Counted from the stretch's first letter, positions 7,801 through 13,902 are shown. The stretch is DNA of 13,902 nt from Fidelibacterota bacterium (GCA_016936335.1 JAFGXZ010000073.1:1-13902), one strand, 5' to 3'. Numbers and translations are program-made. Notes: generated by a model not told the origin, from the letters alone.

Positions 7801-8568
7801 CTGTCAAGTATCATGACGACGGTCAAGTCTGATCATGTGGATCTGCTTATGGTCGTATCAACCCCAACACTTCAGGCGGCTCTCCGCCAGGCGGGTGAAC
7901 AAACCAGGATAGTTTTTACCGGAGTGGGAGACGGAGTAAAAGCCGGAGCCGGGAAAAGCGAAACAGATCATTTGCCGAATGTAACGGGCATTAGCACCCG
8001 GTCAGCTTTTGATGGTATGGCGAGGATTATCAAAAAAACGCTCCCCGATGCTCGTCGAGTCGGGACCCTTTTTACACCGGGGGAAATTAACAGCGTCCTT
8101 TACAAGGATTGGTTCAAAGAAGCCTTGGAAAAGGAGGGGCTGGAGCTTGTTGCCGTACCGGTCAGTTCCAGCACTGATGTGGCGCAGTCCGCGATTGAAC
8201 TCTGCGGTAAAAAGATCCATGTTTTGGGTCAGGTGGTGGATAATCTGACCCGTCCGGGATTTGCACTAATTGCCCGGAAAGCCGCGGATAACAATTTGCC
8301 TGTCTATGTTTTCGACAGCGACCAGATGAAATACGGCGGTGTCGTCTGTCTGGCCAGGGATTATTATGATGCCGGTTTGGAGGCAGCCGAAAAAGCTATT
8401 CGAATTCTTAAGGGAGAAAATCCAAAAGATATTCCCTTTAACAATACCCGCTCCGAAAAACTTATTCTTAATCCAGTATTAGCAAAGAAGTATAAACTTC
8501 GGATATCAACAGAACTAATGGATAAGGCAACAATATATTCACCAAAAGAGCAACAGGATAATCCATGA
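4822..8568 (+). CDS. Four-domain tandem ABC substrate-binding protein (TrpX-like, ABC_sub_bind x4)
   Basis: A 1248-residue membrane-anchored solute-binding protein; usual members of this family (COG2984/ABC_sub_bind, e.g. TrpX) have one domain of about 300-330 residues. Residues 8-24 form a hydrophobic signal or anchor with no lipobox. Four copies follow, at about 40-325, 358-645, 662-925 and 944-1230. Each has the family landmark (Q/N)GDxS: Asp87, Asp404, Asp708 and Asp990. Each also has a second landmark at the ligand cleft: GDTVAN near 240, DNTVAN at 553, DNLV at 855 and DNLT at 1140. The downstream permease and ATPase match this binding-protein class, so ligand delivery to them is likely; the ligand could be an amino acid or another small molecule. 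The ATG at 4822 has only a weak SD. The stop overlaps the STAS start by 4 nt. The four copies are well diverged, so this is not an assembly repeat. Confidence 0.92.
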   Translation: MKNIIKQLWLVTSLILAASLILLMSDRGQRIGHSDRKAGSYPSIAIMQISSTTLLDSHVAGVLDRLEEKGYRSADGKNIHLFNPQGDYSTANAIAREIVNNPYDIVITSSTTALQIFSKANTAVQKTHVFGAVTDPYGAGVGITGPEPDQHPPYLAGVGTFQPVKNTIRIAFEMNPGLKRLGVVWNPGEQCSEACLKEAREICRELGIELIEAIATNTSEVSDALRSVIAKNVDAIWIGGDTVANASMGLIINLAAQAGIPVFSNDPMDADKGALFGLGADYFTVGQYTADIAVAILEGRKASTFRIENVIPEKLGFNQTVLANLKGKWKMTMTVQKLLLKQQASLAGQRLEPEPGQAYRVGLSYIVPAPVFEIAIRGFRDGLKDLGFIENENLELILQHANGDMSFLPQATANLVQQKPDILVAMSTPCLSSAIAHSDGLKIAFGIVSAPLEAGAGKSFEKHLPNVTGIVQLIPSEELFEWTTKLFPKVKRIGALYNPSEANSAKEVLDLEKILNRLDLKLIKVAIYNTSEIPENIRALLAKNVDLVFAMADNTVANGMPAMVKACEQQGVPIIAEDIALMGTGAIISCAPGPYSDGRDLAELTARILLGESPADIPIVPGKKNELTLDLAALEKAGSIVPLDLLKRADVFFNIRSEAKTPVKIVLVNLIENTSLLQAIDGVKAALSEMGLQEGSDFVLKQYCAQGDMSQLSQILDRVQMDKPAALITVTTPVFIAAVKKNFDFPLIFTVASDPEKLGLFKTGRPNNVCGIHDDPPVDQVLAMAKKYDPALGSVGIIYDASQMNALISVEKLRKAGLDQHINILETTVTTVSDLSVATQSVIQRGARALIISADNLVTTGFPAIHKVAQGAGIPIYVTNIDLIEKGAAGGVGDNYFDWGRQSGQLAVRVLAGVAPSDLPIIPTQENIRVEQKTRSASVTRSKPFKLRIVLYSETEFAERCRDGLIDGINKAGYTEGRDYLLTTYNAQGDMSTLSSIMTTVKSDHVDLLMVVSTPTLQAALRQAGEQTRIVFTGVGDGVKAGAGKSETDHLPNVTGISTRSAFDGMARIIKKTLPDARRVGTLFTPGEINSVLYKDWFKEALEKEGLELVAVPVSSSTDVAQSAIELCGKKIHVLGQVVDNLTRPGFALIARKAADNNLPVYVFDSDQMKYGGVVCLARDYYDAGLEAAEKAIRILKGENPKDIPFNNTRSEKLILNPVLAKKYKLRISTELMDKATIYSPKEQQDNP

Positions 8569-9785
8569 AAATTGAATATGAACAACGGGGAAAATACCTG
8601 CTTATACGGGTAATGGGACGGCTGGATGCGGCCTGGGCGGAATATTTTACCGAAGAACTTTTTCTGCATATCCGAAGAGGTCAGCATCATATAATCATTG
8701 ATGCTTCCGGGATGGTTTTTCTCAGTTCTGCCGGGATTAGGTCTCTGCTGCGTGTGTTTAAAGAAATCAATACCGTTAAAGGTAGTTTTCTGATTGTCAA
8801 TGCCACGGATTTTGTGGAGGAAACCCTGATAACCACCCGATTTGAGATGTGGCTGGGTGATGAATTCCCGGCGGATATGCCGGCTTTTTCTTCTGGAAAT
8901 GAGATAGAAAACAGCGGAATAGAACATTTTATATTTAATGAAAATGCCACATTGATTTTAAACGGTCAAGCCGGCTGGCAACCCTGGCAAGCGATTGATC
9001 ATAGTCAGGTTAAAAGGGTTGACTTTTCGCAGGATACAGTTGCTCTGGGCATTGGCAGTTCCGCTGAGACTTTAAACGAAGCCCGCGATCAATATGGAGA
9101 ATTTCTTGCTGTTGCCGGGAATGTTGTATATCAATTACCGGATGAACAGGGACACCCGGATTATCTGATCACTGAAAAACAATACGTTCCCAGGATGCAA
9201 TGTATTCAGCTCTTGAGTTACAGCGGTGAGATGGGCTATCACAACCGTTTTGCACCAACGGATAAAACACTGTTTTACCCTCTTTCAGCAATATTAAAAA
9301 ACATGCTGGATCACGTTAAAGGAAAAGCAATTGGTTTTGTAATGCTGGGAGAAATTGAAGGATTAGTGGGGAGCTTTCTGAGCCGTTCTCCCGGTTTACT
9401 GGAAGAATCACAGAAGATTAGCTTCCCTGAGATTCGGGACTGGTTGAGTTTTAGTGGTGAACGTTCCTATCGCCATCAGCAGGCTCTGATCGTCGGTTTT
9501 ACAGGAAATACAGAGGATTTGCCCGGGCAGAAGAAACTCTCTGTACTGCCATCCTGTCCGGAATTTTTAGCGCATATCCATGGCGCTGTTTTTCCTTATC
9601 AGCCTTTGCAGAACGGGAAGATCGAACTCAAAACGGCAGTTCAGAAATTTTTTAACGGGCCGCCTCCCCTGGCAGTAATGCATCTGGTAGATGACGCTCG
9701 TCCCGTCGTCGGATTGGGAGAGAGTGCTTTGATTCGGGGAGCCTGCTGGTTTAGTCCTCTGCAAAATCCGGAGGTGTTATCATGA
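8565..9785 (+). CDS. STAS-domain protein with a large unassigned C-terminal domain
   Basis: A 406-residue cytoplasmic protein. Residues 1 to about 105 form a STAS domain of the anti-sigma-factor-antagonist type. It has a strand IRVMGRLDA, then IIIDASGMVFLSSAGIRSLL with the conserved Asp46-x-Ser48 and the Ser54-Ser55-Ala-Gly loop, where such proteins are phosphorylated; Ser55 is the best candidate. Residues about 120-400 are a separate globular region, without membrane segments, that I cannot assign. It contains ALGIGSSAE, GEFLAVAGNVVYQLP, GFVMLGEIEGLVG, RDWLSFSGER and a closing GESALIRGACWFSP. The gene overlaps the binding-protein gene and the permease gene by 4 nt each, so it is made together with the transporter. 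It could be a partner-switching antagonist for the phosphatase encoded downstream, or, like MlaB in the Mla system, a subunit that binds the ABC ATPase. Confidence 0.82.
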   Translation: MKIEYEQRGKYLLIRVMGRLDAAWAEYFTEELFLHIRRGQHHIIIDASGMVFLSSAGIRSLLRVFKEINTVKGSFLIVNATDFVEETLITTRFEMWLGDEFPADMPAFSSGNEIENSGIEHFIFNENATLILNGQAGWQPWQAIDHSQVKRVDFSQDTVALGIGSSAETLNEARDQYGEFLAVAGNVVYQLPDEQGHPDYLITEKQYVPRMQCIQLLSYSGEMGYHNRFAPTDKTLFYPLSAILKNMLDHVKGKAIGFVMLGEIEGLVGSFLSRSPGLLEESQKISFPEIRDWLSFSGERSYRHQQALIVGFTGNTEDLPGQKKLSVLPSCPEFLAHIHGAVFPYQPLQNGKIELKTAVQKFFNGPPPLAVMHLVDDARPVVGLGESALIRGACWFSPLQNPEVLS

Positions 9786-10729
9786 GTCTGGTAATAGGCG
9801 CTTTTACGATGGGGCTTATTCTTTCATTGCTGTCCCTGGGAATGCTCATCAGTTTCCGTATGATTAAATTCACGGATATTACGGTAGACGGTTCTATCAC
9901 CCTGGGCGCTTCGATTTCTGCGGTATTTATTGTTCAGGGATATTCACCCTGGCTGGCAGCACTTTTTTCGTTTGCTGCCGGATCCCTGGCCGGTATGATT
10001 ACCGGACTACTTCACACCCGGTTTAAAATTCAGGAAATTCTTTCGGGAATTTTGGTGATGACAGCGTTGTATTCCATTAATCTGCGGATCATGGGACGAA
10101 GTAATATTCCTCTCCTGGATGTAAAAACTGTTTCAACGGGGACTGAGAACATTCTGGAAAAAATGGTGGGAGGGGCTTCACGAATCAATATTCTGGGTTG
10201 GCAGGTTCCGACCGGCGATTTGGCGGTGTTTATAACGTGTAGCATCATTGCCATCTTTATCGCGATTATCCTGAGCTGCTTTCTGCTGACTCATTATGGC
10301 ACCGCGCTACGGGCCGCCGGTCAAAATCCACAGATGGTCCGGGCCCAGGGAGTTAATAACAATACCATGGTTGTTTTTAGCCTCGCCCTGGCAAATGGCC
10401 TGGTGGCTCTATCCGGTTCACTACTGGCACAGTACCAGGGATTTGCAGATGTACAAATGGGTATCGGTATGATGGTCTGGGGTCTGGCGAGTATTATTAT
10501 CGGGGAAGCACTGGTCGGGAGAAGCAGCATCGGATTGACGATTACCGGTGTTATCCTGGGCACTATTCTCTTCCGTCTGCTCATTGCAATTGCACTTCGG
10601 TGGGGATTGAATCCCAATGATCTCAAAATGGTTACGGCATTTTTCGTCTTTGCGGCACTGGTGGCGCCCGGATGGTTCAGAACCCTGAGCAAAAAGTTCA
10701 CGGGAGGACTTCGTTATGCTAAAAATTGA
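9782..10729 (+). CDS. ABC transporter permease (COG4120/TrpY-like)
   Basis: A 315-residue inner-membrane permease of the branched-chain/ribose type (BPD_transp_2), with about eight to nine hydrophobic segments. The N-terminal DITVDGSITLGA, the cytoplasmic loop YGTALRAAGQNPQMVRAQGV (about 178-197), which would contact the ATPase, the segment GMMVWGLASIIIGEAL and the late NDLKMVTAFFVF are what I expect from COG4120 permeases paired with ABC_sub_bind proteins. The start is supported by GGAGGT (9770-9775), 6 nt before the ATG, and a 4-nt overlap with the STAS gene. The ATPase gene overlaps its end by 14 nt. Only one permease gene is present, so it would function as a homodimer. Import of the ligand bound by the four-domain protein is the likely role. 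Confidence 0.9.
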   Translation: MSLVIGAFTMGLILSLLSLGMLISFRMIKFTDITVDGSITLGASISAVFIVQGYSPWLAALFSFAAGSLAGMITGLLHTRFKIQEILSGILVMTALYSINLRIMGRSNIPLLDVKTVSTGTENILEKMVGGASRINILGWQVPTGDLAVFITCSIIAIFIAIILSCFLLTHYGTALRAAGQNPQMVRAQGVNNNTMVVFSLALANGLVALSGSLLAQYQGFADVQMGIGMMVWGLASIIIGEALVGRSSIGLTITGVILGTILFRLLIAIALRWGLNPNDLKMVTAFFVFAALVAPGWFRTLSKKFTGGLRYAKN

Positions 10730-11528
10730 GTCACTCTCCAAAACCTTTCATGCCAATACTGCCAATGAAGTCCGGGCTTTGCAAAATGTCAATCTAATCC
10801 TTGAAAATGGCAGTTTTACTGCCATCATTGGTACAAATGGTTCGGGAAAAAGCACTCTTCTTAATGCCGTTGCCGGAACCTTTGAGCCGGATACGGGAAG
10901 CATCCATCTGGAGAATCACGATATAACACACTGGCCGGAATATAAACGGGCGTCCCTTATCGGACGGGTTTTTCAAAACCCTTTTGCCGGCACAGTGGCA
11001 GAGATGACCATTATGGAAAATATTGTGATTGCCATGAAACGGGGACAACGCAGATCGCTCCATATCGCTGTTACCAAAACTTTCCGGGGTGAAGTAGCCG
11101 ATCGTGTCAGAACGCTGAAAATGGGACTGGAAGACCGCCTGGATAATCCAATTGGTACACTCTCAGGAGGTCAGCGGCAGGCATTGACTCTGCTCATGGC
11201 AGCCTGGACCCGGCCCAAAATTCTGCTCCTGGATGAACACACAGCAGCGTTGGATCCGAAAAGTGCCGCCAAGGTCGCGGAACTTACAAAAATTATCATT
11301 GAGCAAGAAAAACTCACCGCTCTGATGGTCACCCATTCCATGCAGCAGGCAGTAGACTTACCGGACCGGATCATCATGATGCACCGGGGCAATATTGTTG
11401 AAGATTATCACCATGAACAAAAACAGCGGGTACGGGTTCCCGACCTTATGTCCACCTTTGACCGTGTCCAAAAACGTGAACTTTTTGATGAGTCCGTCGC
11501 TGGAATGCTGGAAGAACAATATATATGA
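10716..11528 (+). CDS. ABC transporter ATP-binding protein (COG1101/TrpZ-like)
   Basis: A 270-residue cytoplasmic ATPase that powers the permease encoded immediately upstream. All core motifs are present: Walker A GTNGSGKST (39-47), signature LSGGQRQAL (149-157), Walker B ILLLDE (169-174) and the H-loop His207 in VTHSMQQA. The Walker B/D-loop wording DEHTAALDP is characteristic of the COG1101 ATPases that partner COG4120 permeases. GGGAGGA (10702-10708), 7 nt upstream, supports the ATG, which overlaps the permease gene by 14 nt. After the H-loop there is only a short C-terminal tail, with no regulatory domain such as ACT or TOBE. If the STAS protein encoded two genes upstream acts like MlaB, this ATPase would be its partner. 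Confidence 0.94.
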   Translation: MLKIESLSKTFHANTANEVRALQNVNLILENGSFTAIIGTNGSGKSTLLNAVAGTFEPDTGSIHLENHDITHWPEYKRASLIGRVFQNPFAGTVAEMTIMENIVIAMKRGQRRSLHIAVTKTFRGEVADRVRTLKMGLEDRLDNPIGTLSGGQRQALTLLMAAWTRPKILLLDEHTAALDPKSAAKVAELTKIIIEQEKLTALMVTHSMQQAVDLPDRIIMMHRGNIVEDYHHEQKQRVRVPDLMSTFDRVQKRELFDESVAGMLEEQYI

Positions 11529-11529
11529 G

Positions 11530-11575
11530 TTTCATGGAGTTTATTGATACCCAATTTATTTGATTATCCATGAAA
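11530..11575. repeat. 9-bp inverted repeat after the ATPase gene
   Basis: TTTCATGGA (11530-11538) and TCCATGAAA (11567-11575) are perfect inverted copies separated by 28 nt, starting 2 nt after the ATPase stop. They could form a long-loop hairpin that trims or attenuates the transcript, or mark a regulator site between the two halves of the operon. They lack the GC-rich stem and U-run of a strong terminator. Confidence 0.4.
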
Positions 11576-11580
11576 ATCCT

Positions 11581-11610
11581 TTTGTGTAAGGGAATAATAT
11601 CTTATTTTTG
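11581..11610 (+). promoter_or_regulatory. Candidate internal promoter before the NMT1-like gene
   Basis: TTTG (11581-11584), an 18-nt spacer and TATTTTTG (11603-11610) resemble the Bacteroidota TTTG/TAnnTTTG promoter arrangement and end 21 nt before the ATG at 11632. If real, the binding protein and phosphatase genes could be expressed separately from the transporter. The host phylum is not certain, so this is tentative. Confidence 0.35.
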
Positions 11611-11631
11611 TCATGGTTAAAGGAAATTCAA

Positions 11632-12630
11632 ATGCCTCGTAAAACAAAACAAGAATTATTGATTACAGTTGTTTGGTTTTGTTGTTCATTTTTGCTAAAT
11701 GCCCAAAATATTGCCGTCGATCAGCCAAAAACCCTTGTTTTACATTGGGTACCCCAGGCACAATTTGCCGGATATTACGTTGCCTGTGATATGGGTATTT
11801 ATGAAAAACATGGCATCAATGTTACAATTATTCCCGGCGGCCCAAATGTTTCGGTCAGTGACTGCATGAAATCCGGGAAAGCCGATTTTGGTACAACATT
11901 TCTGCTGAATGCCACCAAATTGCATGCACGCGGGCTGCCCATGGTCAATATCGCCCAGATATCACGACGATCGGCGCTAATGCTCGTAGCAAAAAAATCC
12001 AACGGAATTAACAACCCAGAAGATCTGAACGGGAAGAAAATCGGTATTTATAAAGAAGACTTTTCCGATGTACCATTGGCATTTATCAAAGATGCTAAAC
12101 TGGATGTAAAAATTATTCCCATTGCCACGGGTATCCATATTTTTTTACATGGCGCGACAGATGTGACCAATGTTATGTGGTATAACGAATACCATACTAT
12201 TTTAAATTGCGGGTATAATCCCGATGAACTGGCAATTTTCTATATGTCCGATTACGGATTCAATGTTCCCGAAGATGGTATTTACTGTTTGCGGTCAACA
12301 TATGAAGCCAACCCCGAAATTTGCAGAAAAATTGTCGAGGCGACGATTGAAGGCTGGCGATATGCATTTGATCATCCGGCGGAAGCTCTGGATATCGTGA
12401 TCGAAAAAATGAAAGCAGCGCATATACCTGCTAACCTTGCCCATCAGCAGTGGATGCTGGCCCGGATGCAGGATATTTTTCTCCCCGATGGACAATCGGA
12501 ATTTACAACTTATCTGACAAAAGATGTTTATGAAATGTCTGGTAAAATATTGATTGAAAATGGATCGGTAACAGAGTTACCAAAATATGAGAACTTTTAT
12601 ATACCGGTAGGAAAATATGCTGAAAAATAG
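11632..12630 (+). CDS. NMT1/ThiY-like periplasmic binding protein
   Basis: A 332-residue exported binding protein of the NMT1/THI5-like family. Members bind thiamine-pyrimidine precursors or other small aromatic compounds for ABC uptake, or serve as sensor modules. A signal peptide covers about residues 1-24 (basic start, hydrophobic VVWFCCSFLL, likely cleavage around Asn23-Ala24-Gln25). The mature protein opens with LHWVPQAQFAGYYVA (37-51), followed by IIPGGPN, the KADFGTTF segment, IAQISRRSALMLVAKK and DLNGKKIGIY, all usual in the family. The ATG at 11632 with AAGGAA 7 nt upstream is preferred over TTG 11608. No permease or ATPase of the ThiXZ type is seen. Instead the gene overlaps the sensor-phosphatase gene by 14 nt, which points to a sensory role with that protein. 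The ligand is unknown. Confidence 0.87.
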   Translation: MPRKTKQELLITVVWFCCSFLLNAQNIAVDQPKTLVLHWVPQAQFAGYYVACDMGIYEKHGINVTIIPGGPNVSVSDCMKSGKADFGTTFLLNATKLHARGLPMVNIAQISRRSALMLVAKKSNGINNPEDLNGKKIGIYKEDFSDVPLAFIKDAKLDVKIIPIATGIHIFLHGATDVTNVMWYNEYHTILNCGYNPDELAIFYMSDYGFNVPEDGIYCLRSTYEANPEICRKIVEATIEGWRYAFDHPAEALDIVIEKMKAAHIPANLAHQQWMLARMQDIFLPDGQSEFTTYLTKDVYEMSGKILIENGSVTELPKYENFYIPVGKYAEK

Positions 12631-13902
12631 TTCGCTGAGAATAAAGCTGAGTGTCTATATATTGGCAGGAACGATCCTTGTTATCGGTATTCTTTTTTCC
12701 TATTATTACAAAGTATCTCGAAGATTGATTTTGGAAAGCGCTCAGGAAAATGCCCAGCATTTGACGATGGAAACGGTCAATTCCATTGAAAACGTTTTTC
12801 GGTCGGCATCTAAAATTCCGGAGAATCTGGCTTATGTTCTTGAAACCGGTTCTTATGAAGAACAGGCACTCTACCGGCTGATGGCATCGCTGGTACGGAA
12901 TAATTCAGAAATCTTCGGTTCGACCATTGCGTTTGAACCGGGTGCGTTTTTCCCGGATAGCGAGCGCTTTGCACCTTATTTCTTCAAAGAGGGCAACCGC
13001 ATCGTTCAATCCAGCTTAGCCAACCCCGAATATAATTATCATCTTCAGGACTGGTATCAGATTCCAAAGGAGCTGAATAAACCGGTCTGGTCAGAACCTT
13101 ATTATGATGAAGGTGGTGGTGGCATTATCATGACGACCTATTCGGTGCCATTTTACCAGGCAGATGCGGGTCACAGTGATAAAACATTCCGGGGAATTAT
13201 TACAATTGATATTTCGCTGGTCTGGTTGAAAGAGGTATTTGAAAAGTTGTCAATTTACGATACCGGATACGGATTTCTGCTTTCTAACAGCGGGAAATAT
13301 CTGGTCCATCCGAATCCGGATAATATTATGAATGCCAGCATTTTCGATATTGCCGAGTTACAGCATGATCCACACCTGCGTGAACTCGGGCGGAAAATGG
13401 TACGTGGCAAACGTGGTTTTACCAAAGTTAAACAGCCGTTTACGGGTCAGGAGGTTTATCTATATTACGCCCCCTTTCCATCAAGCGGCTTCTCGATGGG
13501 AATTGTCATTCCCGTGGATGAACTGTTTGCAGTACTCAGTCATTTAAACCGCAATATTGTTATTATTGGTATTTTGGGATTGTTGGCGTTACTGGTGGTC
13601 ATCTCATTTATTTCCGGACGGATAACGCAACCGATAACCCGATTATCCATGGCAACGGCTCAAATCGGACAGGGTGATTTTAATGCCGCATTACCTACTA
13701 TTGATTCCAATGATGAGATTGGGCAGTTGATGCACTCCTTTGAAAAGATGCAAATCGCCCTGGCGGAGTACATTGAGAATCTGAAAAAGACGACCGCAGA
13801 CAAGGAAAAAATCGAAGGCGAGTTACGAATCGCGCATGATATTCAGATGAGCATTATCCCGAAAACATTTCCACCTTTTCCGGATCGAAGTGATGTGGAT
13901 AT
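12617..13902 (+). CDS. Cache-HAMP-SpoIIE-type serine phosphatase, 3'-truncated by window edge
   Basis: The first 428 codons of a membrane sensor phosphatase of the RsbU class. A first membrane helix lies at about residues 12-30. A periplasmic dCache-like sensor domain spans about 35-305, with segments DWYQIPKELNKPVWSEPYYD, TYSVPFY, ITIDISLVWL and GFLLSNSGKYLVHPNPD that are hallmarks of double-Cache domains. A second helix lies at about 314-333 and a HAMP domain at about 334-387 (RITQPITRL, then DEIGQL). A coiled coil leads into ELRIAHDIQMSIIPKTFPPFP (402 on), the classic entry to a SpoIIE/PP2C phosphatase domain. The catalytic Asp residues lie beyond the window. TAGGA precedes the ATG, and the start overlaps the NMT1-like gene by 14 nt. 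It would dephosphorylate a STAS protein in response to an external ligand; the STAS protein encoded upstream is a candidate. The SpoIIE call rests on the entry motif only. Confidence 0.86.
   Translation, partial: MLKNSSLRIKLSVYILAGTILVIGILFSYYYKVSRRLILESAQENAQHLTMETVNSIENVFRSASKIPENLAYVLETGSYEEQALYRLMASLVRNNSEIFGSTIAFEPGAFFPDSERFAPYFFKEGNRIVQSSLANPEYNYHLQDWYQIPKELNKPVWSEPYYDEGGGGIIMTTYSVPFYQADAGHSDKTFRGIITIDISLVWLKEVFEKLSIYDTGYGFLLSNSGKYLVHPNPDNIMNASIFDIAELQHDPHLRELGRKMVRGKRGFTKVKQPFTGQEVYLYYAPFPSSGFSMGIVIPVDELFAVLSHLNRNIVIIGILGLLALLVVISFISGRITQPITRLSMATAQIGQGDFNAALPTIDSNDEIGQLMHSFEKMQIALAEYIENLKKTTADKEKIEGELRIAHDIQMSIIPKTFPPFPDRSDVD

Noticed and set aside
8364..8927. 187-codon - strand ORF across the SBP/STAS junction
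   Set aside because: It is antisense to two well-supported genes and its product has no recognisable domain.
11608..11631. TTG start for the NMT1-like protein
   Set aside because: The ATG at 11632 has AAGGAA 7 nt upstream and a normal basic start to the signal peptide; the TTG overlaps the putative promoter box.
13332..13547. 71-codon ORF inside the phosphatase gene
   Set aside because: It lies in a different frame within the clear Cache domain coding sequence; a shadow.

Overview
The window reads as a bacterial chromosomal fragment of moderate G+C (low-to-mid 40s % by eye) with dense coding and no tRNA, rRNA, CRISPR array, IS element or phage gene that I could see. Many genes have strong Shine-Dalgarno sites (GGAGG type), and gene pairs overlap by 4 or 14 nt. 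The gene content suggests a Gram-negative-type bacterium, perhaps from the FCB side of the tree (Calditrichota, Marinimicrobia, KSB1-like): a subclass B1 metallo-beta-lactamase, a YghO-like GNAT protein, a POT-like carrier, and an RsbU-type phosphatase with an extracytoplasmic sensor. This taxonomic guess is weak. The strong SD sites argue against a typical Bacteroidota genome.

Left part (1-3582): the 3' part of a B1 metallo-beta-lactamase with all zinc ligands, a GNAT-type acetyltransferase-like protein, and a small flavodoxin-fold-like exported protein lie on the + strand. They face a convergent POT/MFS-type transporter on the - strand, with 1 nt between the two stop codons.

Middle (3583-4664): a near-consensus sigma70 promoter overlaps two related inverted repeats built on GTTTGTA/TACAAAC. 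It drives a two-gene unit encoding a small membrane protein and a one-domain winged-helix regulator. The arrangement suggests an autoregulated module.

Right part (4822 to the window end): one long + strand operon. It encodes a 1248-residue protein made of four tandem ABC_sub_bind (TrpX-like) binding domains. This is followed by a STAS protein with a large unassigned C-terminal region, a COG4120-type permease, a COG1101-type ATPase, a separate NMT1/ThiY-like periplasmic binding protein, and the first 428 codons of a Cache-HAMP-SpoIIE-type phosphatase. Interlocking start/stop codons couple SBP-STAS-permease-ATPase, and separately NMT1-phosphatase. I read the locus as a transport-plus-signalling system. 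Small-molecule binding proteins outside the membrane are encoded together with both halves of a partner-switching pair: a STAS antagonist and a phosphatase that would act on a STAS protein. The four-fold binding protein and the STAS gene inside the ABC operon are the most unusual features.
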